Origin: Leucocoprinus leucothites
Lineage: Eukaryota > Basidiomycota > Agaricomycetes > Agaricales > Agaricaceae
Reading direction: 5' to 3'
Assembly: GCA_013368445.1 (NCBI GenBank)
Contig: JAACJO010000053.1
Span: 1 to 64,000, forward strand
DNA: 64,000 nucleotides
Made by a program: the position numbers and the translations under genes. The notes beneath the pieces were generated by a model. It did not search any database. It saw only the letters and a program-made list of their open reading frames with translations, and was not told where the DNA came from. The first letter of the stretch is position 1. Every line of letters begins with the position of its first letter. Positions 23,630 to 33,816 of the stretch are shown here, in pieces.

Positions 23630-25168
23630 CATAGAGTGGAAGTTCTCCATTGTGTAGGTAATTGTATCTCCATGTTCTTATGGTTTGTGCATGACTGATA
23701 CTTTGGCATGCAGCTTTAGTAGCAAGAACTGATATCTCATGCTAGCTATAGCTGAGCTCTACATCAAGATAGAAGTTGAGGGTGGCAGTCATGGATAGGA
23801 GGCAAGTTTGGGTGAGAGGGGCAAGCCTTTTGTCCTTAGATAGGGAGGTAAGCTTGCTCTTTGCTTGCTGGAGTGCTGGAAAGTCCTTGTAGAACATCTG
23901 GTTCAAGGACTAGTCTGCCTGTGACTTTGGGCTGTCATCAAGAGGTATGTTTCGATTTTTTATGTCTTGTAAAAGATTTCTAACAGTGTTTCTAGCCTCT
24001 AGGACATGCTTATCCCATTGCTAAAGGATTGTTTCAATGGTATCCATCGCATTCTTGGGTTCCTAGACAGTGGTGAGTTCAATATGGGTAGAAAACTCAT
24101 TGTAACTCACATCATTCTCCTCCAGACCAAAAATGTGTTCTAGATACTCCTCCATCTCGTCCTCAACCTCAATCTTTTCAATATACTCTTCTTTACTGTC
24201 TGGAACATTGTCTTTGACGATCTGGCTGCCCTGAGCTTTGCTTTGAGCTTCAGGAGAGGTAAGGAATTGATCAATCATCTCTTGACCTTTCTTGGCTAAT
24301 TTTCATTGTTTTGTAGCATAATGTTGCTTTGTTCTTGCAGAGTTTCCAGTATAATGTTGAGGGCATTTTGGTTTATTCCCCGGGGCCTCCATTTCTGCTC
24401 AAAATGTGACCTGAAACACTGCCTGCATGGTGGCTGCAAACTTCTGAACTTCACTTTCTGTTGGTATCTCTTCACATTCCTCCTCATCTCTGTCACCCTC
24501 TGACCCATCAGCACCACTGTAGACACCTCCATCACAGCTAGATGACTCAGAAGCTGGCTCTAGAACAACAGAAGGCTGAAGATCCACTACAGAAGGAGAG
24601 TAGGAGTCCATTCTATGATCTAAAGGACTAGAAATTGAGTTTTGGGGTGGACTTTTCTGCTGGTTTGCCCTGACTAGGTTCCTTAGTCATGCCCAATTTG
24701 CCTTTGAATGATTTCCCATGTAACTTGAGTGGTTTTTTGCAATTTTTGGATATTTCTTTCCCATTTTCTTTTGCCTTTCTGACACTCTAGATATCACATG
24801 ATTGTATTATGTAAGTGGCAAAATATCGCACTTTGCAGAGCCTCACTGCCTCTTGACCTTTGCCAAATGGTTTAATATGACATTTTGAGCAACTTTTGTC
24901 AAAAAAATAAAAAACTTGTAATTAAATATTATACAATGATTTTTTCAACATTTTAGTTCCTAGGATATGTTCACTAGCCCTGTCTGAAACTTCTCTAGGA
25001 GCTACTTTACCTCAGAAATCCATGTTGTCATCATAATTCCCCTTGACATTTTGGTGCTGGACTACTTATATAACACATGCATATTCCTAATGCTCCATAC
25101 CTTAACAGAGAAGGATTGTTTTTACTTAATGTTATAGTGATGCCAGCCTGGTCATAAGCTGTATGATA

Positions 25169-26762
25169 CAGTGGCTCAAAAAACCATCCTGATGTTTTCG
25201 CATTTTGGACATATTTGCTGATACCACAGCAGATATATGGCCTAGCATCCTGAAAATATTCACACAGGTACCTTGACATATTGGGGATATATACTCCCAT
25301 GATCACATGACCTTGTATATCAATGAATTATTAATGAATTATCGAAAATATCTACTCATTAGGACAGTTTTTTGACCCCCTGTTAACCTCCTAGTATTTA
25401 CCTTGTAACATGCCAGGGGAGCATCAGGGCAGGTGTGGGAGTACTAAACAAGATCATGTGACCTTGGTTGACATGTTGAGATGGTTACAACTGTCTTTCT
25501 TCCTACCACTACATTATGAAAGCTATCTCCTCTACCCAATACTCTCAAGTCACTTCTCTTCTCAAAGATGGCTACTCCTTGTGCCAGATTGAACATAAAA
25601 CTGGTCTAGGCAAGTCTACTATTGGGAGGATCAAGAAAGAAGCTGATGGAGACAAGGAAAACAACAAGGGAGGACATCCTTCCAAGCTTTCTCCTTGTGA
25701 TAAAAAAGCAATAATTCACCAAATAACCTCTGGAAAGCTAGACAATGCTGTCCAGGCTACAAATTTCATTAACTCTACTCTGTCTGACCCTGTCACACCC
25801 CAAACTGTCAGAAATACCCTTCAGGACAATGGATTTCACTCTGTAACTAAGATCAAACAACCTCTACTCAAAAAGTGACATCATGAGAAACACCTTGACT
25901 TTGTACATGAACATAGGAATTGGACAGTGGAGGACTGGAAGAGGGTGTTGTGGACAGATGAAACAAAGATCAACAGGATTGGGTCAGATGGAAAGGTGTA
26001 TACCTGGAAGGAGAGGGGGGAACCACTGTCAGATAGGACCACTCTCCCTACTGTTAAACATGGAGGAGGTGGTAACATGATGGTGTGGGGGTGTATGGGG
26101 TGGAATGGGGTAGGAAAGCTAATAGAAGTTCAAGGAAATATGGATGCAGTGCAATACTACGAGATTTTGGACAATGGGGTGGTGGAAAGCTTTGAAAAGT
26201 TGGAGATGGAGGAGGAGGAGAGGATATTCCAGCAGGATAATGACCCAAAACACACCTCAAAACTGGGACAACAATGGTTTGTGGACAACAACATTCAAGT
26301 TCTATCACGGCCTGCACAGTCCCCTGACCTAAATCCCATTGAACACCTCTGGACCTACCTGAAGGACCAGCTAAAGGCATATGAAAGACCACCAAAGGGA
26401 GTATTTGAATTGTGGGAGAGACTAGTGGAGGAGTGGAATAATATTCCAGCAGAAAGGTGCCAAAAGCTGATAGAAAGCATGCCCAGAAGGATTGAAGCAG
26501 TTATCAGGGCAAGAGGAGGTCATACAAAGTATTGAGTAGGTAGATAACAGGGAGTCAAAAAACTGTCCCAAATGAGTAGATATTTTTGATAATTCATTAA
26601 TAATTCATTGATGTACAAGGTCATGTGATCATGGGAATATATATTCCCAATATGTCAAGGTACCTGTGTGAATATTTTCAGGATGCTAGGCCATATATCT
26701 GCTGTGGTATTAGCAAATATGTCCAAAATGCGAAAACATTGGGACAGTTTTTTGAGCCACTG
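25169..26762 (+). mobile_element. Tc1-type transposon, copy 1
   Basis: 1594 bp flanked by TA at 25167-25168 and 26763-26764. Long terminal inverted repeats begin CAGTGGCTCAAAAAAC. The insertion interrupts the R2 LTR: removing it joins gtatgaTA to ggtaatgg, colinear with the uninterrupted LTR at 31741-32401. Confidence 0.9.
25516..26535 (+). pseudogene. Tc1 transposase, inactivated by one nonsense codon
   Basis: It is colinear with the intact 339-aa transposase at 45363-46382. The only in-frame stop I see is TGA at 25876-25878, where the intact copy has CGA (Arg, in LLKKRHREE). Other differences within the next 20 bases (CATCATGAGAAAC against CATCGTGAGGAATG) include lost CpGs. The three catalytic blocks VLWTDETKIN, IFQQDNDPKHT and SPDLNPIEHLW remain. 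It is inactive as written. Confidence 0.88.
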
Positions 26763-27374
26763 TAGGTAATGGATTGATCCAATTAAAGGGGACTTCTTCC
26801 CAGTAAGTGACAAAGTTGTTACTATGTCAGAGTTATAATACAGTGATTATAAGAGTTATAGACTTCAGTAATTGAGGCCTAAGTAGCTTAAGTTCAATTT
26901 GACTTTGTTTAGATAAAGGCTTGTATTGAGTCTCCACCTAACCAAGGAGATATAATATTTCTCCTTAGTAGATGTTGATGGCTTATATACAATACAAGTC
27001 TGTATCTGAGTATAACTAGGGCTAAGGGCTTCTAATGAAAGAAGAGAAGTGTACAGCTTCCTTAACTCTAATTAGACTATATAAGATGTGATCTGTCAAA
27101 GAAGCTTTAGAAGTTCTTCTTTGATCATCTTACTAGATCACAAGATAAGTCCAAATAGCATAGCTGTATTTAACAATCACATGTTATTAAAACACAAACA
27201 AATCCAAATAAGTTATAATGAGTTATAGCAAGACAAAGTAAACAAGTCAAATCAAACTAAGAAAATACAAAGACAAATAAAGAGAAATATAATTGTGATA
27301 TTACTTTAATAAAGCTAATATCAACTTTGTATTATAAAGGAAACAAATACTAGATATAATCAATATACATAACA

Positions 27375-27494
27375 ATTGCCATATTATAACTAACTTAGTG
27401 AACAACTTTTGTTACTTACTGAGGAGTTCCCTTTGATAGGATCAATCTGATACCTATCACACCAGCTTAGGACCAGGCTGGCATCACTATAACA
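27375..27494 (+). repeat. Inverted copy of the R2 LTR end, abutting the LTR start
   Basis: These 120 bp read, on the + strand, like the last 120 bp of the family I LTR (attgccatattataact to gcatcactataaca). They sit head-to-tail against the outer edge of a minus-strand LTR, so the LTR is extended by an inverted copy of its own end. The P2 transposase sequence starts directly after. Confidence 0.75.
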
Positions 27495-28519
27495 GATTGA
27501 GCAACATATCAAGACTCATTTGATTACTTGCCTGCAAGACTCCCCAAACCCGAAGTTTATCAAGGGCTAACTTCAATTCTCTCTGAACACATGCAATGGG
27601 ATCATTAGTAGTGGTGTGACCATAGGTTTTCTAGGGGTTAAGGAGTGTGGAAATGGGGATTATCAAGTTGGTAGGGGGCCCAGGGTTGCAAGCTGGGAGA
27701 ATACTTGCTTTCTTCCAATAGTTCCAGATAGTAGTCACATCAACATCTTCCCAGGTGGAGCAGCCAAGCTGAATAGCTTTAAGTATATTGATAGAGTAGA
27801 TATCAGATAGAGTGTGATCAGCATTATAATGGGCAATAGCTCATGCAATGAAATCTGTTTGGTAATAAGCTTTGAAACTTTGAATAATTCCTTGATTAAA
27901 TGGCTAGATATGTTAGAATAAGCATGGTCTATGGTGACATCCTGTCAGCGCTAGGGAATTAGCCTGCAGGCCTAGAGGATCCTGGGTAAGGGATGATGTA
28001 TTTGAGGTGGAACATGACAAGGTGATAACCTTGCTGTGTTCATAACTATATACAAGATGCACAGACCAACTGTACAGTACCAAAACAAATACAAACAAAT
28101 ATAGGAACAAACATGTACAAAGGTATATACATAGAATGATACTAACAATAGTCAATAGCCAAGGAGGCTGAGATCACTGAGGACCCCAAGACCCCTAAGA
28201 AGACTGAACATGGCCAAGATGGCCAACTTACCTGAGATGACTGAGTCTGGTTGGATTACCCTCCTCTAATAAGATGTGCAATGTGAGATTCTGTGCAAAA
28301 TTAATGATCCAGATATTGGTAAGGCTAGGGAAAACAATGTGACCAGAGAAATTGTCCTGTAGAAGGACAATGTGGTGTTGTTGAGCATGAAACACATTAT
28401 TCTAGTGTAAAAGCCACTCCTGGTAAATGACCCAGGCCATCCACACTTTGGCATTGAACTAATAATTAAATCCAAGTTGCTCTCTAGTCTTGTTTCAGAA
28501 GGGGCATGGCTTGCTGAAT
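27495..28519 (-). pseudogene. Pogo-like transposase P2, 3' half
   Basis: Reading the minus strand in shifting frames gives IVLLQDNFSGHIVFPSLTNI (second catalytic Asp, near 28360), IINFAQNLTLHILL, then after a ~330-bp non-homologous insert (about 27935-28250) GIIQSFKAYYQTDFIA and VDVTTIWNYWKKASILPA. This is the order of a pogo/Fot-type DDE domain. The 5' half lies at 62635-62898, on the far side of element III: joining the flanks restores GKFSKPCPF. Confidence 0.7.
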
Positions 28520-28745
28520 TGTGATGCAAGAGTGAGAACAGTTGTGACACATGGAAAGAAACTCAAGAATACCAAGACTCAACAGAAGTAAAGTTTGATA
28601 TTCAAGAGTCCAAAGAGTATCTAGTACAGGGAATATTCATATATATACTATCTACTCTTCATTAGCTTAGGTAACAGATGATATAGGAAAACATATAACA
28701 ACATAAGCATAAGTCATAGAGTGACCAAGTCACAAAATAGCTACA
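28520..28745 (-). repeat. 3' LTR of element III
   Basis: On the minus strand it starts TGTAGCTATTTTGTGACTTG and ends TTGCATCACA. It has the same length as the 5' LTR, with scattered differences by eye. A purine-rich stretch (ggagtgcttggaggatgta) directly precedes it on the minus strand and may be the polypurine tract. Confidence 0.85.
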
Positions 28746-30011
28746 TACATCCTCCAAGCACTCCTAGGAATGGTTGACTGGGAAAGGGATGAGAACATAA
28801 ACTTATCAATTAAGATCTGAGAGTTCTTCTGCAGGATTCAGAGAACTAGACTGGTGGATCATGGCTATGTCCTTGTCAGCCTGATGGTTATCCTCCATTC
28901 TAGTGGAAGAATTAGCATCATTGTTCAGGAACTGATGAGCAACATGCTCCAGATGGTCATGATCAAGAAGAGCAGAAGAGATGGTAGTGGGTTGTTGAAT
29001 GACTTGGGCCCCAATTGCTTGAGTAGAACTGGAGGTGATGGAGTTGTCAGGGTTGTGGAAGGAGGGGAGTTTGTCACCAGTTATTAAAGGCAATTTAGCA
29101 GTTGGGCTGGAGATTGAAGGAGTGAAGCTCAAGAAAGGTCCAAGCAGGACTGATGCATCATGATTAATGCAAGAGAGGTTACATAATTGATGCTGATTCC
29201 CCTTCTTTCCTTTGTATGGTTTTCTGCTATTGATGTTGGACTGAGATCCATGAGGTTTGGATTGATCAGGTCTGGAATTGATCTCTATCTTTGCCTCTTT
29301 GATAGATTTGTAAATCAAGGTGCAGGTGACATCTTCAAAGTGATCCTCAGAGACCATGCCATGGTCATCAAGCATGCCCAAGGTGCATAGGAGGGATTTA
29401 TTGGAAGGTGGAGCAGTGTGCTCAAACACCTCTAGGTTGAGGACCTTTTTGCCAATGTGACAAGAGCCTTCTGGGATAACCCAAGGGCTGGAAGTTTCAG
29501 TTCAATAACACATGTGGAATAGAGTTTTGTGTTGGTTGAAAATTCTGACAAAGTCATCATATCTGATAGGCACAGAACACCTGAGAGGAATCCCATCAGA
29601 GCTTTGGATGGATCCATCAGTGATTATCCAGAGTCACCAAGTGACTGGAGGAAATGGGAAGATGTCACTGGTGGTAGGGTCAATGATGGTCCATATAGTG
29701 GGTTTTTGATAATGGACAAAGAGGAAGTAGTGGTCAAGGACAAATTCAAGTCCAGTGGGTGGCTTCCAGAGCACATTCTTGAATCTTCCCATGGTCAGGA
29801 TGATGATGGAGGGGAAGGAGATGAAGATGGGATAAAGAGGGAATAATTTGGCTAGAATGTGAGGAGAGACAGTCTGGGAAAGAGGGAATGAACAGAAGGT
29901 TAGTATATCTACAATTTCTACTGAGTCTACATCAAATGAGATAGCAGTGAATTGTACCTGTTCATCACTATCCAGAGGGATTTGAGATTCATTACTGACC
30001 AAATGCAGAGA
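28746..30011 (-). pseudogene. Element III post-pol coding region (unknown product)
   Basis: Three open stretches on the minus strand follow the pol end: 30002-29634 (MVSNESQIPLDSDEQV), 29617-29432 and 29429-28806 (MFEHTAPPSNKSLLCTLG). They are Ser/Asn/His-rich and I recognise no domain. Their position between the chromodomain and the 3' LTR suggests an extra ORF, as in elements I and II, but I see no zinc knuckles. Non-coding filler is possible. Confidence 0.4.
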
Positions 30012-30189
30012 CCTCAGTAATCTGGATTAATCCTCAACAATTATAGTTATGGATTTGGGCAGGCTAATTTTGGATTAATTCAGATTATTTCTATATAAAG
30101 AGGTCCAGAGCACATGATTAGAATCACATGACTAGAGTCATTAATGAAGACCGGTAATAGATGGTAAAATAAGTGCCCAAATTTTGCTA

Positions 30190-30262
30190 CCAACAAGACT
30201 TGAACTAAGGACCTACTAGTTATATATAGTTAATATCACAATTAAGACTACTACACTATAGA
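30190..30262 (-). repeat. tRNA-like sequence in left arm of F
   Basis: On the minus strand tagtgtagtagtc resembles a Pol III A box and agttcaagtcttg a B box, about 35 bp apart. It could be a decayed tRNA-derived repeat. It is not proposed as a working tRNA. Confidence 0.4.
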
Positions 30263-30529
30263 TCTATATGACTATTTACAGCACATTTAATATATATATC
30301 ATTTTCTGATCCTAATTACTTTAAAATTTGACTAAGTCATTATCCACCTTAATTGCACTGCTATATACAAGGGCTATAATAGGTATATTAGGCTCTGGCC
30401 AATGCTAATATGTTATATGAGTATGATATACTCTCCTTTGACCTCTTATATAGCTGAACTTAGTGATTGGGTATAGTTTGAAGAGAGTTGAAAACTATAT
30501 ATATATTGATCAACTTGTTAGTTATCTTT

Positions 30530-30608
30530 AAGGCATATAGTGTAGTGGTCTTAAACACTTATTAGTTATACTTTACTAGCTGTATGTTCAATTCCCATTG
30601 AACGCATA
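30530..30608 (+). repeat. tRNA-like sequence in right arm of F
   Basis: The A-box-like tagtgtagtggtc (30537-30549) and B-box-like tgttcaattccc (30585-30596) are closer to consensus than in the left arm. It is inverted relative to the left copy. Confidence 0.45.
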
Positions 30609-30705
30609 ATTTTGGCGCTTAAATAATTTATATTTTATCCAGATTTTCTAGAGATTAATCCACAATCAAGGATTAATCCAGATTAATCTGGAATTTTTAA
30701 GTTCA

Positions 30706-31371
30706 TGTTATATATATTGATTATATCTAGCATTTGTTTCCTATACAATACAAAGTCAATATTAGCTTTACTTAAGTAATATCGCAATTATGTTTTCATC
30801 TTATTTGTTCTTATATTTTCCTAGTTTGTTTTGACTTGTTTACTTTGTCCTGTTATAACTTATTATAACTCATTTGGTTTTATTTATGTTTTGATGACAT
30901 GTGATTATTAAATATAGCTGAGCTAATTTGGACTTACCTTGTAATCTAGTCAAATGATCAAAGAAGAACTCCTTTAGAAGAACTTCTAAAGCTTCTTTGA
31001 CAAATCATGTCTTATATAGTTTAATTAGAGTTAAGGAAGCTGTACACTTCTCTTCTTTCATTACAAGCCCTTGACCCTAGTTATACTTAGATACAGACTT
31101 GTATCATATATAAGTTGTCAACATCTACTAAGGAGAAACATCATTTCTACTTGGTTAGGTGGAGACTCAATATGAGCCTTTATCTATACAAAGTCAAATT
31201 GAACTTAAGCTTTAAGATCTCAGTTACTAAAGTCTTTACTCTTATAATTGCCATATTATAACTCTGACTTTGTAAGCAACTTTGTTGCCTACCAAGAAGG
31301 AGTCCCCTTTGATAAGATCAACTTGATACTTATCATGCCAGCTTAGGACTGGGCTAGTGTCACTATAACAG
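30706..31371 (+). repeat. Solo LTR of family I inside F
   Basis: 666 bp from TGTTATATATATTG to CACTATAACA, flanked by the 5-bp duplication GTTCA (30701-30705 and 31372-31376). No internal sequence is present, so it is a recombined solo LTR. It is CpG-depleted relative to the element I LTR. Confidence 0.92.
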
Positions 31372-31539
31372 TTCATCTAGGATTATCAGAGAAGATATAT
31401 GGGGTCTAGGATTTAAATACATATAAACTGAGATGAGATTCCTTATATGGAAATAATCCGGATTAATCCAAATTTAGCCTATCCAAATGCACAACTATAG
31501 TCATTGAGGATTAATCTAGATTGTTGAGGTCAATGCCAA

Positions 31540-31735
31540 ATGATCTATGTTATCAATCCCAATTGTCTCAAAGTATTGTTCTAAAGCAGTCAGGTGGTCT
31601 ATCTTGTCATATGGTAGCCAGGTTACATCACTGGATTTCCAAAGAATTTCAAACAGGGTGTTTTGTTTGGAGCCTGAGTGGGCACAAATTCAGTTAACTG
31701 TCCATTCTTGATCAGATTCCTCAAAGTCCCACACT
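31540..31735 (-). pseudogene. Element III chromodomain-like end of pol
   Basis: The minus strand reads VWDFEESDQEWTVN, then TLFEILWKSSDVTWLPYDKI and DHLTALEQYFETIG, the W-x-D-x-T-W pattern of gypsy chromodomain-type C termini. It is cut from the integrase by element I. Joining 40059 to 31735 gives a continuous LAKWIHK region around the TSD TGTGA. Confidence 0.6.
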
Positions 31736-31740
31736 TGTGA

Positions 31741-32401
31741 TGTTATCGTGACACCGGCCCGGTCCTAAGCTGGCGCGATAAGTATCAAGTTGATCTTATC
31801 AAAGGGGACTCCTTCTCGGTAAGCGACAAAGTCGTTTACTAAGTCAGAGTTATAATACGGCGATTATAGAGTTAAGACTTTAGTAATTGAGATCTTAGGG
31901 CTTAAGTTCAATTCGACTTTGTATAGATAAAGGCTCGTATTGAGTCTCCACCTAACCAAGTAGAAACGATGTTTCTCCTTGGTAGATGTCAATGACTTAT
32001 ATATGATACAAGTCTGTATCTATTATTAACTAGGGCTAAGGGCTTCTAATGAAAGAAGAGAAGCATACAGCTTCCTTAACGCTAATTAAACTATAAGACC
32101 TGATCTGTCAAAGAAGCTTTAGAAGTTCTTCTAAAGAAGTTCTTCTTTGATCATCTGATTGATCACAAGGTAAGTCCAAATATAGCGCAGCTATATTTAA
32201 CAATCACATGTCATCAAAATACAAACAAAACCAAACAAGTCATAACAAGTTATAACCAGACAAAGTAAATGAGTCAAAACAAATGAGAAAATATAATCAC
32301 AAATAAGAGGAAAACATAATTGCGGTATTACTTAAGTAAAGCTAATATCGACTTCGTATTATAGATGGAACAAATGCTAGATATAATCAATATACATAAC
32401 A
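31741..32401 (-). repeat. 3' LTR of element I
   Basis: 661 bp, TGTTATGTATATTG to GTCACGATAACA on the minus strand. The last ~50 bp are strikingly GC-rich (accgggccggtgtcacg) in an AT-rich region. Confidence 0.92.
31996..32005 (-). promoter_or_regulatory. TATA box in element I LTR
   Basis: CATATATAAG on the minus strand lies about 26-35 nt upstream of ATCGTTTCTACTT (31970-31958), the sequence complementary to the primer-binding site. This places the likely RNA start at the self-priming sequence. Confidence 0.6.
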
Positions 32402-32414
32402 TTATCCCTTTCCT
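32402..32414 (-). promoter_or_regulatory. Polypurine tract of element I
   Basis: AGGAAAGGGATAA on the minus strand directly abuts the 3' LTR start TGTTAT. Element II has the closely similar AAAAGGGATAA in the same place. Confidence 0.8.
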
Positions 32415-32451
32415 AGCTAAGATGTCCACATCTTAGTAACTATCTAAGTTA

Positions 32452-33801
32452 CTAATTTAAATTACCTTCACCATCTATGTTGAAGTTGGCTTCATCATCG
32501 TAATGAGATTCGTAATTGCCATCTTCGTATGGGGGTGTAAGGGGGCGTTCTCCTTCATAGATGTGAGAAGTTTGACCGTGATGGGGACGTCCACTTGGAC
32601 TGCGTCCTCGATGGTTTGGATGGGAGGAACGGACTGAGGTCTGGAGACGACCATACTGTCTTCCTTGTGGTGCGGGTTTACAACCTCGTCGCAGCGTAAA
32701 AGTAGGGTTGTAGGTTGGGCTGAGGGAGGTGGTGTTAACGGCTGTGGATGTTGGATTATGTTGTTCGGATCGAAGTCTGATGGCATCGGTGATGGGGGTG
32801 CCATGATTGCCGGTTGGTACACCGGACTGTTGGGGCTGTATTCTGGCAGATCCAGAGATGGACTGCAGAGCAAGAGCCTTGGCGGCATTGACTCCTTTGG
32901 TAATTGAAAGTGCTGCCAGGGCGACTGGGGGTAGATCCCGTTGAGCAATTCCTTTATAAGGATTTCGGGAACAATACTTGGTGAAATGGCCAGGGGCAAA
33001 AGTGTCGCACCAGGTGCAATGATATCCCAGGCAAAGCGTCTTGATATGACCCATTCTGTGACATATGTCGCAGGTTCGACTAGTATGTCCAGGGCAAGTC
33101 ACATCTCGATTGGTATTTCGAGGAGGCTTGTTAGTAGGTGTTGGAGGGGGTGTACTCAGTAATATGGCATTGTGTGTAGCCACATCATGACGTTGTTGAG
33201 GTTTGACACTAGGTGGGGAAGTTTTTCCCTCATCATCAGCTGAGGCATGCTCAGAATTCTGTGCACATCGCTCTGGAGCTTGTTGACGCTTGAGTGTAGT
33301 GAAGTAATCTCTGTCCGGGTTGGTGCGTTGGATGCGTTGGACAATGTTCTGAGTATAAGGACCCCTAGGGATATGGCATGCCAGGTTACTAAGATGGAAG
33401 TCCATTTCTTCCTGGAGACGCTTGTATTCACTTCTTGCAGAAGCAAGAGCATCAATCCAATTCCCGATGTTGTAGACATATGAAGTGAGTCTAGGATTGC
33501 TGCCGTAGGCAGACAGAAAGTCAACAGCTGTCTGTTCTCGAAGAAATGCTCATTGTAGGGTGGCATTCTCTTTATAGGGTGAAGAGTTTTCACCGCTAGT
33601 GTCTCTGCCTGCACTATCTCTGGCAGGGGATTTGGTGCCTTGTTCTTGCGATGAGGCAAGACCAGGACTTTCTTTGACCTTGTTCGCATCGTCAATGGTG
33701 TTGGTCAGTATAGTAGGAGGGGTAATAGGTGAGGGTGATTCGCAAATAATAGTTCTAAAGACTGGTACTGTTGGTTGTTCACTGACTTCTGAAGTAGTCA
33801 T
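32452..33801 (-). pseudogene. ORF3 of element I: tandem CCHC zinc-knuckle protein (one TGA)
   Basis: ATG at 33801 lies 15 nt after the pol stop and in the pol frame. The frame runs 450 codons to 32452 with a single TGA at 33550-33552. The N-terminal part is Ser/Thr/Pro-rich (MTTSEVSEQPTVPVFRTI), followed by helical NWIDALASARSEYKRLQEE. The zinc region is C-x2-C-x3-G-H-x4-C directly followed by C-x2-C-x4-P-G-H-x4-C (about 33080-32970). The C-terminal part is basic, then acidic and aromatic. It is a homolog of element II ORF3. Nucleic-acid binding is inferred from the knuckles; its role in the element's life cycle is unknown. Confidence 0.75.
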
Positions 33802-33816
33802 TGAAGCTGGGGAATG

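Larger units (their letters stand above)
19454..24611 (-). pseudogene. Transposase of transposon B (broken), DDE type with a Cys-rich insertion
   Basis: It reads from 24611 (MDSYSPSVV) down to 19454 and is interrupted by P1. Catalytic candidates are HDESTFYQNDQRKTKW (near 20690), LWLFDNAPSHQCHAPDALSA (near 20310) and CKLNFIEQYWGAAKLHYRN (near 19880). About 142 residues separate the second Asp from the Glu. That stretch holds GDLQAQCEGFKCEKGHTGCC and then NPPDFVNQKSHLKEL, a cysteine/histidine cluster that could bind zinc. The C-terminal part is ANKKYHGHYMLPPELVKKL. Several stops make it non-functional. I recognise it as a widespread basidiomycete transposase type but do not have a secure family name. 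Confidence 0.7.
14530..25102. repeat. Large interrupted palindrome made by transposons A and B
   Basis: A (+) and B (-) are inverted copies. In the outer part coordinates pair to a sum of 39632 (15021 with 24611, 15569 with 24063). In the inner part the sum is 37085 (16774 with 20311). The difference, 2547, equals element P1 (2545 bp) plus a 2-bp TSD. Outer arms look identical; inner arms differ at 12 of the first ~97 bases. Confidence 0.85.
19435..25102 (-). mobile_element. Transposon B, 3.12-kb family, split by P1
   Basis: It is flanked by TA at 19433-19434 and 25103-25104. Removing it restores the R2 leader (tctgtgcTAacagagaagg), which matches element I at 39911-39927. Without P1 it is 3121 bp, against 3123 bp for copy C without its solo LTR. 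Ends resemble gataggagacaccagg and the complement of ggtatggagcatt. The agreement of length, TA duplication and restored host sequence makes the boundaries firm. Confidence 0.9.
25130..27374 (-). repeat. 5' LTR of element R2 (family I), split by Tc1 copy 1
   Basis: On the minus strand it starts TGTTATGTATATTGATTAT at 27374 and ends at 25130 with ...CACTATAACA. It matches the 661-bp LTR of element I. Bases 25169-26762 plus one TA are the Tc1 insertion. The leader of R2 follows at 25129-25105 and 19432-18960. Confidence 0.8.
30012..31529. mobile_element. Foldback element F inside element III
   Basis: Terminal inverted repeats of about 85 bp start cctcagtaatctggatta on the left and cctcaacaatctagatta (reversed) on the right. 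The arms extend inward and each includes a tRNA-like stretch. It is non-coding. It separates the element III chromodomain (31540-31735) from the post-pol region. No clear TSD was found. Confidence 0.65.

Noticed and set aside
14530..25102. Inverted genes as a host gene pair
   Set aside because: Terminal repeats, TA duplications and broken transposase frames show they are transposons.
30190..30608. Functional tRNA genes
   Set aside because: Only A- and B-box-like words are present; arms do not pair into a cloverleaf by eye.
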